Origin: Elysia crispata
Lineage: Eukaryota > Mollusca > Gastropoda > Plakobranchidae
Direction of reading: 5' to 3'
Assembly: GCA_033675545.1 (NCBI GenBank)
Contig: JAWDGP010004573.1
Coordinates: 562,501 to 626,500, forward strand
DNA: 64,000 nt
The number at the start of each line of letters is the position of its first letter. Position 1 is the stretch's first letter. This document shows, one piece after another, positions 30,701 to 45,100 of this stretch. Made by a program: the position numbers and the translations under genes. Under the pieces are notes generated by a model. It was not told the origin of the DNA and made no database searches. It worked only from the letters and a program-made list of their open reading frames with translations.

Positions 30701-33091
30701 AATCTTGGTATATTCTGAAAAAACAAAAAAAACAAAAAACAATTATATCAAAATAACTTGCAATACTTGATGTTATTAGTTTTAAGGTAATAAATCAAAC
30801 CTGGATTATAAGCCATGTAGATGTACGGGTAGTTATCTATAGTAGACCCAGTCTATATCTGTTCCATAATAGTGCAAAATCTAGTGACGATTCAATCAAT
30901 GCAATCCAAGTTGCTTATTTGCAAAGTTTGATTTAGCAAGGGTCAAATCAGCCAAGACAGTCCAAGTCACCTAACATAACCAGAGCATAAGAAACTTCCA
31001 AGAGTGATTTGTAATCAAATTATAACCGTATGTCTCCTGTTTTTCAGGCACATCTTGGGCCCACGCTTTGCCAGATTTAAAATGCATGGAAGTTGAATGA
31101 TTTGCTCTCATGACTTCTTTCATGGTTTACCCCTTTTTTGGCTGGAGATGTAAAGATTACTTGTTCATTGCAAAATTTTAAAAACGTAAAGTTACTTTGA
31201 TAATATCTTTGAGAAAATATAGCTGCCTTGTGTGACCAAAGACTCTTAATTTGTTTTCATATAGCTATCAATGACCTCTTCTCTAGTTGGCAGCTCCCAC
31301 AATTTGAATCCCACTTGACCTTTGTACTTTTAACCTTTTGGATTTTAACTGTATGGGCCTACAATTTTACCTAAATCTTTAACTGCCAATTCATTGCATA
31401 CCTGTGTGCTCATTGATTTGATTTTCTCATGGTATTTAATGTCCATTCAATGAATAAGCATTATCTTAGTTGATGACTCTCAGCAGTGTTTCTACTGACC
31501 TGGATCTTCTGTGTCTGTCTCTGGATCTTGATCTTCTCCTCTTGTCCCTAGAACGAGATCGAGACCTTCTAGATCTCCTTCTGGGTGACCTAACAAAAGT
31601 CAAGAAAAAGAATTCAACAAAATCTTTTTTTTATATATATAAATATATATCCTTATAGGTTTCACATGATTACTGTATAGAGAGAAAAGCATACATCCAT
31701 GTCTGACACCCCAAACAACTCTCATTGCTGCTGTTGGTTCTTATATATATAAGATCAGAAAAGCTTACTGATAAATGTTGCCATTAGTTTGCCATCATAT
31801 GAAAAAAGCAGCAGAGTTTGAAACTCAACAGTCACAGCCCAGCTGTGTTCAAAGTGTTTAAATATATATATTCATACATCAGCTGTGTTCAAAGTGTTTA
31901 TAAATATAAATATATATTCATGCATCAGATGTGCAGAAAAATAATAAAGAAGATATACGGCAGTTATTAAAGATGATTGAAAGAGAAAGCAGAGAAAAAG
32001 GGTTGGCATTGAATAGCAAAAAGATAGACGTAATTGCTGTCAGTCGAAACAGTAAGTGTCCACAAATCACACACCTTTATCAACGGAAATAAACTCAAGC
32101 AAACGGATCAATTCAAATACTTGGGTCCTTTAATACAAATACTGAAATTACATAAAAAACAGTGCCAGCAAAAAAGAATTTCCAGAAAATGAAATTTTTA
32201 CTAACAAATAAGCGTATCTTCTTTCATACAAGAAAAGCCCTGGTGTGCTGCATTGAACACATTCTGATGTATGGATGTGAGGCCTGGACAATTTTAAAAA
32301 AGTCACAAAAGAAAATGAAGACAACAGAAATGAGGTTCCCACAGAGAATGATACGAATATCATGGACTGCAAAGAAATCAAACAAAACAATGTTTCAAGA
32401 GGTTGGCACACCAAGATCACACATAAATGGAATATGTGAACACTAGGCTAACTTTTTGGGCCATTTGATGAGAAAAGAGAAACTAGAAATCCTGTGACAA
32501 CTGGAATGATTGAAGGAAAATGCAGCAGGAGAAAACAGCTTTGATGGACAAACAGAGTGGCTAAATGTAGGACAAGTCACAGTTGCACTGAAAGTGGCAA
32601 GGGATAGAAATGCATGGATACATGGGAGAGTTTTGATCTATGAAACAAGCTGGACATAGATGGCAAGTCACATAAACTAAGGACTGAAAAAAAATTTTTT
32701 TTTATTATAATTATAATAGAAATGGATATCAAAGAAGAAAATCATTTAGGTAAAATTAAAGTTTTGAATGTGCCTTAAAACATTTCCTTTGCAGCTCATA
32801 CTTGTGCGCTATGTAAAGCCACTGTCCACATAAGGAAAAACCAATATCTTGCATTACTGATTTAGAATATTTGGCATTTTTAATGATAAAAAAGAAGGCT
32901 TTTTGCCTAATACCTGGTCCATCACTTCTAAGAGTCTTTGCCTCTTCCACCCTTTCTTAAATAAAACAGTAAGCCAACTTAAGTTTCCCCTGTTCCAGAT
33001 GATTAATTTGAATGCAGGAATAAACTGAATCATTCAAAAAAAAAAAGAAAGAAAATAATGCGGTAAAACAATTTTGATTTCCTGGATTTAA

Positions 33092-33139
<48 letters not shown>

Positions 33140-36100
33140 GTATAGTGGTCACTGTCCTTAGATAATTATATCAATATAGTTTCTAAGGTGTATCTAATAA
33201 ATATGATTCTGGGATTAAAAAAGATTTTAAATATTTTCCGCAGTTTGCTATCGATAAACAAAGGGTTTCTCATTACTAAGTACAGCATTGAATCCTATTT
33301 AAAGAGCCCAACCATATGCTTGAATGCAAGCTGCTGTCTCTATTTCATTGCTTAAAAAACTTAAGCAGATGTTAAACAAGAAGTGGTATGAATATAATAA
33401 AGCCACAAATGGAAAGAGTTACTCATAACAACTTCAATTAAGGAAGAAGTAAATTCAATTGGAAATGAAAATGTCTAGCTATTAACATGATTAAAAATCA
33501 AAGAAGAAACCCTGTAGTCAAATGACCTTGACCTCTCCCTTGAGCCTCTCATACGTCTGCGTTCACGGCTGTCCCTCTCATCGCGGTCTTCTTCATCACG
33601 GTCTCGCTCCATGCCTGAATTGAAGTTTTGTTGAGATTGGTGTCCCATCATCGCAGCCTAGCAAAAAAAAAGAAAGCATCAGTGAATGAAACTTTGATAG
33701 ACTGTTAAACAGGCCTGCATTTGCAGTGAGCAACCTTTCATACGCAGTTTCGCTTTGAATTTTCAAAAGCCATTTATGAACTTACAAAAGGTTTAGAGAC
33801 AGTCTTATTAATTGATCCAAAATTTCACATTAGAATTTGGATCTAAATAAATACAAAGTGTGAATATGTATGCTAAAGCTTTTTACACTTGAAAAAAAAA
33901 AAGTTCTTTCCACTAACATATTGATCTACACTATAGGCTTCCCAAGTTTCATAATGCAATACAAAGAAAGTAATTTGGATATAAAGTCAATGACTCTCTT
34001 TAATCCCGAAGTCCTCTATACTGTCCCATATTTAAGTATACATATTTCATTGCTGCAGAAAAAAAATCTATGATCCTGATTAATTTCAAATTTACACTCT
34101 GATATTGCAACATTACTTTTGCTGATGAGCCAGATTTTTTTTTTTTGAATTCTGAAACTATGTATCATTTTGTTAATGCATGGATTTTGAATCTCTTGTG
34201 GGTTTTTTGTTTTTATTCTTTTTGAGTCACTTGTGACAATACTTTGATTGGTGTAAATAAGAAGTCCACATTAAATAATTTTCAGTGTTGTAACAGTTTG
34301 CCAGTAATAAAAATGAACATTATCTAGAGTTTATGATACTTAAAAGTGAATGACAATGTGTAAAATCAGCTTCTTGGAATGATTTGTGGGTATGTAATAA
34401 CAATAAAACATAAGAGAACAAGGGGATCATTAAAGGATCAACTCCTTCCCTTCGGAGAACAAAAACTGTCACAAGTGAGGATCTTTTTATAAATATGCAT
34501 GTTCCTCCTACAGAGAGATGACTTGAACAACATGTCAATCTCATATCGAAAATGATTCTGATCAGGGCGTTTAGCTTGCGGCAACAGCTTGAAGCCCTGG
34601 AACATTACAAACTGACTTGATTGGGCAAGACTATGTTCAGGATGGTCTCTTTAGGTATGAATAACCACGTGTTCTGTGACGAATTTTGGAATGTCAAGAT
34701 GGAAGGAAAACTGCATACTAGTGCGTAAATGAGAGACTCTTTCTTCTAAGTCTGGTCATGCATTTAACTGATTTCATGGAGTGACGATGTCAGGTCAGTG
34801 TCAATTCAAGACGGTATCATATACACTACTGAGCTTGTCAAATGAGTGGACCATATCCACACTATCGTAATTCCAAAATTTTAAAGCATGTCAGTTAATA
34901 GTGAAACACGTTCATCAAAACACTTGATATTCTGAAAATGTGACCTAGCACATGATGTACAAATGAGAAAAAAGTTGATTCATAGATCCACAAACACATG
35001 TATTGCATTTCTAGAAGCTTAGATTTTCATCGGTAATTGTAAGACAGTTAAAAAACAAAATTGTATTTCGGTCCAAACAAGTTTGGTATGATTGCTCCTT
35101 TCCAGCATGGTGAACATATTTTTTTAATATCTTAGTTGCGTTCACTTGCAACAACTTCTATTATCAAATTTGGAATCAATTAAGTTTCACAGAGAAAACA
35201 AATCTAGAAAAATTCACAATTATGTGTTAAAATGAACTAACAAAACTAAAAAAAAATTCACCTGTCCAATTTCCCTATCAAATTGCTGTTGCTGCTGTTC
35301 TAACAAGCGACGACGAAGTTGTTCTTGAGCACCTATCTCAGACTGAAGCTGCTCCTGTTGTTGAGACATCTGTTGAATCTGTTGAAAGATGTTTCCTTCC
35401 TGGCCCATTGGGGGAGCTCCTCTAAAGAAGTAACATTAAAAAAAAACAAAAAAAAACTTGAATTACTTCTGAATGTCAGCTAAAACACCAAATATTGTGT
35501 TTTCAGCATAGCAAATTACCAAACAAAAACATGCGTAGGGGAAAAAAAATGAAACATCTATACAATCTAAACTATACTAACAGTTGTATTAAACTATCTA
35601 GACAATATCTAAAAAATTATGGGCTCTTTGCATACCTGACTACAAAATATTGTGCGAGAATTTGCATCTTATCTAGATCTACGTTAGATGATACAATCAA
35701 ATTCCTAGTCTAGACAAAACTCTATATCAAAATGGAGCCTCTTAATTAGAAATATAATGATTAGATTTAGATCTACAACTATTCTCACTCTGTAATTTTA
35801 TACTTTAAGCTTATAATGTTTTTCCACACATCTGCTCTCCAGTCTTAGTATAATAATTTAGGTCTAATCTAGATTTTGAATTACTAAATTATTTAATTGT
35901 CTATAAAATACTCTGAACTCCACAAAATTATGTGAAAAATTGTTGACTTAAAAATATAAGTTAGATCACACACTTGAAGCAAAAGGATATATTGGAATAA
36001 CAATTTGTTGAAAATAAAGGTAAGGTCTAAATGTGAAGGAGGAGATGATGATTTGTAAGGTAAAAAAAAAATAATTAACTAATTGACAAAATTACACCCC

Positions 36101-39100
36101 CGACTGTAACCTATTTTAATAATGCTAATGAGAAAACAAAAAGAGCAATATTGATTTATTTCATTATCTGATTTAATTATTACATGCATGCTAAGTGCCA
36201 AAGATAGTCGCAAGTTTTTACCGATTTTTATTTTCTACATTTATATCTTGGGATCTTAGCATAATTTTCAAACTGCACCATTGAAAAGTTTGTTAAAGAC
36301 ATATTTATACTATCTAAAACTGCAACAGAGAAACAGTATAGGCTAAAAAGCCTTTGACTAAAAGATTTAAATGTTTAAACTCAAATAAGCATTAAAAAAA
36401 TGAACTCACCTTGAAAAGGTTTATGGAAAAACTGTTTACCCATTTCCAAAAAAAAGGAAAAAGTGCTTACCCTTGAGTCATAAGAGGACGGTTGTGCTGG
36501 GGCTGTTGCTGATGGTGATGATGATGGAAGTCTTGCCTATCATCCTCTTCATCACTGTCACCATAATCAAAATCCAAAAGTTTCTACGGAGAAATGAAAC
36601 AAAATCATAGAGCATAAATATAAACTTAAAACTACCTACCTTCAAATGACTATCTTCAGTAAAATTTCAATTCAAATTGTACAGCTCTATTAAGATTTAC
36701 TATTCTTACTAATATCAGGCAGGAATTTTTTTCAGAAAGATAAGACACAAGAAAATTCTAAAAATATATTTCATGGTGCAAATGTTAATCACTTAATAGC
36801 AATTCGAAAGATGAAAAAAAATTACTTCTTGTTGGATACCACTTTGACAGAAAAACCCTAAATACCTTATTGAAAAGGGGTTCTGCCTTCTGCTGTGGCT
36901 GATTAGCTTTCCCAGAGCCATCACCAGCTGACTGGGTGCCACCTCCTCCTGAAGTCTTGCTGAGCAGCTGATTGGTGAGCATCTGTATCTGAGCTAGGAG
37001 ATTACTGTCAATAGGTGGTGTGGATTGTGGTGCCTGCTGGGGCTTAGAGATGCGTTCTGTCTGCATGACTAACTGCTGCTGTAAGTGCTGCAGTTGTTGC
37101 AATTGAGCCTCTGGTGCCAAGCCAGCCATAGATCCCTGTAAAATACATCATTTACTATACTACAAAAAATTAACAAAATAATTACTACATAAAATAAGTG
37201 AAAAGAAATAAAACAAATGATAGATTCAGGTCAACAGAGCCTTGATTAATGATCTGAAAGATGCGATGAATTTGACATGGAAATATTTTAAAAGAAACAT
37301 ATATAACAATCTAATCAAAAGGTCACATTGATTTGCAAATGTCAAATGGCATGCAATAAAAGAAATAGTTTTACATTTTAAAACCTCTGGAAAATGTACT
37401 AAAGTTTCACAATCAAGTTTCTTATGAAAACCATTTGGATTAAAAATAACAAGCAAAAAAAAAAACAAACAAAACAAAAGCAAACTATAAATAGTATATG
37501 TTGCTTCTTTTTCCTTGAAGAATTTGTTTTATGAAAATTGACAGCGATAATTTTGCGAACTAAGGCAAAACAATGAAAAAAAAAAGGAGAAAACAAATTA
37601 TTCAGGTCATTGAATCCCTTCTGTGAATCTGCTCCTCCTAACATGTTTCCATTATGTTAAGCTAATCCCCAAATTTACTTAAAGTAGAATGGCTATTTCA
37701 TATGTGCGGAGAACCAGTTTAGTTAAGTATCGTTAAAAAATAAGGAATGCAGGGGAAATAATCACGAGGATTCACTCATTAAAAAAAAATAAATTTTGAG
37801 CTCCAATAAAATTGAAAGCTTTTGTTCACCTCTGGAATCAATTTACAGGACAAGTTACGCAAACCATAGCAATTTTTCAAAATTATATTACCATTTCGAT
37901 AGTTTAAGATGTTCCAACAAAGCTTACTGCTTTATTTCAATGGGAAGAATTATTTAAGGAAAAGCAGGTTGCAGATAAATAGAATCAGTATAGATGCCTC
38001 TCTAAAAGAAATAAATGGATTAAATAAGAAATGAAATGCATTTGCAGTAGAGCATGGATTCCTCGAACTCACCAGGGTCTTTAGGTGTTCGAGGAAGCAG
38101 ATGGACAAATATATTTTTAGCACTTGGACCCTGGATTCATGAATATTTTGATGCACGTTAAAATTGTACAAAGGCTTCGTGTTTTCTAAGCTACTTCTGT
38201 TCATTTCCAAACATTACAGGGACACCCTATTTGCGCATACTTTTAGTATTTCAACTTGCGGATGGAAGACGGATACCTCCTAACAACCCAATCTGTCATT
38301 TCTAACAAGTTTTATGTAAAAACTTGTCTCTTAACCCCAGCACTAATCAGATCTTGAACTTTTGATGCTAGATCTAGATCTAGGCTCTAGGTCTACATTC
38401 AGATCACAGCCACAAATTTCTTTCTAGCTAGGGGTACATTCAGTCTAAAGTTTATGTTCAAATGCAATGAAAGTTGCTTGATCATTGGCTATATGCAGCA
38501 TTTGATGAATTTAAAAAGAGCAGAGCTCTCAATCTAGATCTAGCTCATGTGGGAAGTGTACAAAACAACTTCAAAAGGTTTATTATCACATGAAAAGAAG
38601 TACTCCTTACCGACAGGGTGACAAAATGACAGTTTTGATGCTATATTTCTGATTCTAGATAACTTTTTCTACATAATTATTGGCCCTTTTCACACTTGAC
38701 GGAAAACGAAAAATCTTACGAATTTGGCTGGATCCAGCTGTTGAAAACTTAACCAGATATATCACGAAGAGCAAATTGACAATTAGCAGGAGTAGTTGTA
38801 ATATTTTGATCAAATATAATCTAAAGAGCGTAATCCACTCTATTGTTTGATCACCTCATTGAGAAACAGGTTTCTTTAAAAGTACAAAAATTACGCTGTG
38901 ACTGTGAAACTAGTTAAGCATGATTTAGACAACCTAGATCTGGATCTACATTAGATAAAATGATCAAAATATAGACTTTGTGCAGATTGAAAAGTTTACA
39001 TTCGGATAAAGACTCCGAACATGAAATCTTACGAAACTCTGGTTTTTACTTTTTATGGACCTAAAATCTCTTGTCATGTCATCTTGATTTACTCTGGATT

Positions 39101-42100
39101 TAGAATTTAGATCTAGCTATCTAGATCTAATTAGGATTTCTCAATCGATCCTGATAACTACAAGATTTAGATGAAAAAAAAAAAGAAATGAACTGTGGTA
39201 TAAATTACTCTCACTAAGTGTCTTATTAGATAAAATAAGATAATCCTCCATTGGAAGTAACGACGAAGATGGATGTGAAGATAGAGAGATAGTGAAATGC
39301 AGAAGAATAAACGACACAATAAACATCTCGGCAGAATTGATGTTCGGGTCGTTGTAAATACAATGTTAATACCAAGTTTGATAAAAAAACAATATCGAGA
39401 AAAAATAAGTCTATTGTCTGTATTTATTCTTTTGCGCGAAAATCATAGAGGTGAAAATTAGTTCGGAAAAAAATCGGAATACTTCCTCAATATTCGGAAA
39501 ATCGGAAAAAGCCCACATTTCCTTTAAAAAATCTGAATGGTTACGATTAAATCGGAATGAATGGCAGGTCTGCTTTTGAGCTATCTGATGTCCTAACCAT
39601 CAAAAAAGAGATCATACCAGCCAATTTTTTTCACTCATGTACTTAATGATTAAACAAGGGATGGGCCCAAACAGATTTACCTGTCATCAAACATTACCCA
39701 ACCCTTGTCTTGTGCAGGTGTAACAAGGGAATCATGGTTACAATCAGGCCTCATGAGATCTTAGCGATAGGTAGACCTAGCACAGGTGCAGACAGACAAC
39801 CGGCGCCAGAATAAGCCTAGGTTACAGTAAGGTGAGGTGGGAGAGGTGGTGTCTCTTCCTGGCGACTAGGGATAAAAGGCTAGGCTGCCTATTCCCAAAT
39901 AGTTTCTACACAGTGAAAGGGAGAGGTAAGGCATGCTTGTTTGAAGAATAACAACAGCTGTGTAGAGCACTTGATTGAAATTTAAGATCTGGGAATGTCA
40001 CGAAACTCACAGTGTGTCAAATTTCTTAAGAGATGAACATTTTTTTTCTCTAATTTAGGACTGATTGTTCGAAGAAAACGTGTTATAATTTTGAACTAGT
40101 TCGATGAAGACATAGAAATGAGAAGGGAATAAAGAAAGAATCAAAAGGGAAAAATGGATGGGATCGAGAAATTCGTGATTTTGAGCAATCTGTGTTCAAT
40201 CTTATCGGGTTCTACTGTAATTTTACGTGTTCAGTACCATAAAAATAACCACACAAAGTGTAGAACTACTCACATCCTGAGCCTGTTGCAAGAGTTTGGT
40301 GATGGTGTTCAACATCTCAGACTGCATGACCTGATTTGAGCTAGCATCACCGCCATTGCTGCTTGCTTGGGTTCCTGGCAGCGGCACTTTTTGAGTAACA
40401 CTTACAATAGCCTCAACAGACTTTGTTGCTGAACGGACAAAAAGAGCAGAATCATTCAAATACATGATTACAGGAATAACTCATTGCAAATCTTACATTA
40501 GAGAATAAAAAGTTTCTGATCACAGTTCATGCACTATATTATAGTGAAGAACATCTCACAAACACACGCATAGTAAATAAACAAACACAGGTAAAAGAAA
40601 AGTATAAAACAGCCCGTTTTTAACTCAACCCGACCTATGTTGCCTGCTGTCCCCTGTATGGACCTTTATAATGTGTACCTACGTTGCTTGTCATCAGCCA
40701 TTCACTTTCACTTTCTGGGTGTCTACTTCCTCCCTTTACTGCTATTGGAGATCTCATATAAACCCCATTGACGTTTAGGACACTTTAAACTTTGAATATG
40801 TATATTTTAGTTTCGTTTTGAGGCTAGAATAAGATCGAATGACGCATTTAGAAATTGTCTGTTTCTTTTCAGCGATTTTTGGCGATTTCAAAGCCTATGC
40901 TAGATCTAAATTATGAGTTAGGATGGCTGATCGCTTGAAAATATCTCAGGGATGCAACAGTTGTTATCTGCATGGTTATCCCTACAATGAGGATGAAAAG
41001 GTGGTCCAGTCAGCCCCTAGTAAAGGAAAATTCTTAGAAGAATGTTTTTTTTTTTTTGTAAAATTCAAGACCACTAGTTTCTTTCGCAGCTTATTTCATA
41101 ATTTTACCTTACTTAGTTTGATCGTAATATTTAATTAAAAAAAATGGTATCTGTTATTGTAAGGAGTTATGTGCCTTTTCTAGGGTCAGGGCTTTACCTG
41201 ATCTGGAGTGGCTTAGGTGGGATTGGGTTAATGAGAGAACAAGCTTTTATTTGATACAAAAAAGCAACAGATAAAAACAAATATGAAGGTGGTTAAGAGG
41301 CAACAAAATATTAAATAAAGACCCAAAACAGATTTAGTGCTCATAAAATACTACTACAGAGGGCTACCAGCTTCTAACAATCTGTCACCCTAGATAACAT
41401 GAGCCCAATGCATAGGACCGAGCAGCACAACTAAATGGTCCTCTACCATAATGCCTCTGAACAGACATGAATAGACTTTTAGTATCTTGAGCAGTTATAC
41501 ACACATTCTGAATCATTGATCTCAGTCTACCCCATTATTGGAAACATTTCTTATTATATAAACATTTTAACCAAGGTGAAACTTTCTTCAAATTAATTAA
41601 TGGATGTTTTACTAACCATATTTTTCTCCTGAATTACATTATAGTAAACAATATGTCTTTCATTCACAACAAGACGGATTATAAACTTGACTTATTGCTT
41701 TATCAATAACTTTTTTCAAGCTTTGATCATAGGAAACAACAACTATACCTGAAGCAACAAGTTCAGCATTGTTGGGGTCTGCAGCTAAATCCAACAAAGG
41801 TTGAATCACTTCCACTGGGAACACACTGTTTTTTTGCCACAAGTTTAAAACACGTACAAGGCGACTCTGTAAAGAATTATTAAGAAAAAAAAATTGCATC
41901 CTCTAACTCCAGCTGGATTTTTGTGTGTGTGTGTGTGTGTGAATTGTCTCAAATTATGACCAAACAAGCCATATTTTTTTAATTCCCATACTCAAATATC
42001 AGAATGAGTTGATTTTAGATTGTGTTTCTGATCTTATCATCTTCTTTCTCATAGGTTCTGTAATTTTTTTTTTTAATTTGAGATAACAGAAATAATACGA

Positions 42101-45100
42101 CAAAAAAAAAATACATGCATTAATTAATGTTTCTCCAAATTCAAATCTCTGATTCCCAACACTGAGACTGATCCCAAGGTAACTAATACAATATGTTAAA
42201 GATCTTTTGAGGTTGTTCTATGTGATGGCAAATAATAAATTAGAAAAAAGAAAACACCTAAAAAAGACAGAAATGATTTTATACTTTTTAAAGGTTTTGT
42301 TATAACAAAAAAAAAAGCCACAAACTTATGCACCATTTAAAAACCCTTTGACTTTAGGACATGTAAATGCATTTACCTGACAGAAGGTTCAAAGTTTGAA
42401 TATTATCAGATGTCATTGAACTTTAAAATATCTAGATTATCTTAACAGAAAAAGGTTAGAAGTTGAAAATTAAACTGTAAAGATGGCCAACATACCCTCT
42501 CTTCAACTGGGCATTTTAAAAGATGGGTAAAAGTTGTCACGATATTTTTGGTGAACCTTGGTGAGAAGACATCTTTCTCTGGTCCAAATTGATGCCTGGA
42601 TTGCCGCACAATTGAGTCTATTACATACAAGCCTGGGACCTTGTACTCTGGCTTACACTAAGAGATAATTCATGAAACAAAAAAGTTTAGCTTACAGATG
42701 GAATAAGTATTACCTTCATGCAAATTAGAGCCAACAATATTTTCAAAATTTTATAATATGTGCAAATTTTAATATTCTTATAATACAATTTAAAAACATG
42801 ACCAACATTTGAGGTTATTTCTGAGTGCTGCATTATCAGAGAGAAAATTTTTAACTATTTAAAAATTACTTCACCTTTTGAATAAACTTCTCAACACTTT
42901 GAACAACATGTTTGTAGAACTTGATTGCCTTGATAGCACATTTAGTGACTTGGGCCATCTTGGCACGGGATACGGGAGGCTTACTCTCATAAAGAGAGGA
43001 AAGCTGAAAGAACAAAATAATTTATGATTTAACATCCATTGACTATTAACATTAAATTTGGAACATTGATTAGTAAATTTATTCCATTATAAATATAAAC
43101 GAGATAAAAGATCTTGACAAATGGCAATTAGTCTCGAATTAGCCAAAAGAGTCATATTTTTAAAACAGTAAATGGCTTATCTTTTCATGAGAAATAATAC
43201 ACTGTAAAGACCTCAGACCTTTTCTATCTCTCCGGTAAAATAACTCAATGCAAAGCCAAGAAGGATACCCTGGAATGAGACCTGCTTTTACTCCACAGCA
43301 GGTATATGAGAAAAGTTTGCTCCAAATCAATGAGACATGAATCTCAGTTAGGACAAGTAATCCAATTTAAAAACTTTCTCAGTTTCTGTCAGTTTGAAAA
43401 AGGAGGCATTAATTAGTGCTTGAAGGCCCCTAGACAATACCTGAACTAAGGTCTTTTTTTTGCAATTTTTTGTTAAACTAATTTTCATGCTGATCTCATC
43501 TATTGCACAAAGACTGACATGACTTCATCAATTAGACTTGTTTTCAATTATTTCAATCAAAAAAGGAGAGAAAGCTGTGTGGAAAGGAACCAGAAGCCTT
43601 CTAACCCATTATTCTGGAGACTTTCAAGACCATCCTCTGACTTAGAACTCTAATAAGTAATAATTTGTTCCACATCTATTGCTGCTACTTCTGTGAATCT
43701 ATCTTGGCTTCAGTACACTACACTTTCTGATAAGAAGACTAATTTTGCAAAATACCAATCTAGATCTAGTTCTATTAGGCCTATAAATTTATAGTTTTGG
43801 CCTACATCAATTTTTTGTACTTATCACAAAGTAGGCCTATAAATATTAAATGGATTTCTACAAGACAACAATAAGATCTACTGGATATACATTTAAAATG
43901 ATACTTGATAAACTGGTAGATAAAGCAAAGAATAACTTAGAACTAGCCTAGAGCTTTTAACCCTTAAAACACTTTTGGGCCGATATCTCGGCCCAGGTAC
44001 CACTAGCCAAAATAACTTTCAGGCCGATATCTCGGCCATATTTCTATGGGGCTTTGTATAAACTTTACACCGGAAAGAAGAGCGAACAAGTTGAAGCACG
44101 AATTCACCGATGTTGTTTTGTTGTTTTCACTCAAGAGAGCTCACATCCTGACTCGCTAGTTTCAGTTTTATGTTAGCCAAAGCTGACGAAAGATTCACCG
44201 ATCTCTGCCTAGATCTAGATCTAGATCTAGACAAGAAATTTGTCAAGATGAATGAAGAAACACTTTCAGATGTAGATCTAGAAGATGTATCTTCTGATGA
44301 ATCAGAATTTGAAGGGTATAGTAGTTCTAATAATAGTGAAGATGAAAACGAAGTTGGAAACATAGATCTAGGGGCAAATCCATGGGTAAGAACATACCCT
44401 CCCGAGGATGAGGCCGATCCAGCCTTTAGTTTTGATGAGACTGTTGGTCCCAAAAACTGTCCACCTCCTGCCTCCCCACTAATTTCGTATGTTTATTTGT
44501 TTCTTACAGTGGATTTTCTTACCAGCATTGTTACTCACACTAACAACTATGCTACTAACTTTCTAAACAACAATAGAGACAATTTGAGACGGCATTCAAT
44601 CTCTCGAAAGTGGACGTCGACAACGGTAGCTGAGATAAAAGCATTTTTTGCAATTATCATCAATATGGGCCTCAATAGAAAGCCAACACTATTTTCATAT
44701 TGGTCCAAATCAGACTCTCAACAAACTCCTTGGTTAGGACAAGTAATGCCTAGACTTAGATTTCAGCTATTGCTGAAATTTTTCCACCTTACTCGATCCA
44801 ATTTACCGCGACCAGGTCAACAGGGATATGATGCGTGTGCCCGATTTCAACCGATGATTGAACAATTCAACTCAAAATCTAGGCATCTCTATACTCCTCG
44901 CCAAAACCTGTCTGTGGATGAGAGCCTAATAGGCACTAAAAACAGGACTCAGCTCATTCAATATCTGCCAAATAAGCACCATCATAAATGGGGGAATCAA
45001 GCTTTGGATGCTGTGCGAGTCACTCACGGCAAACGTTTTGGCATGCTTTGTCTATAGGGGAAAGCGAGACAGGCCCGAAGCTGGTGATGGAAGGGGTTTA

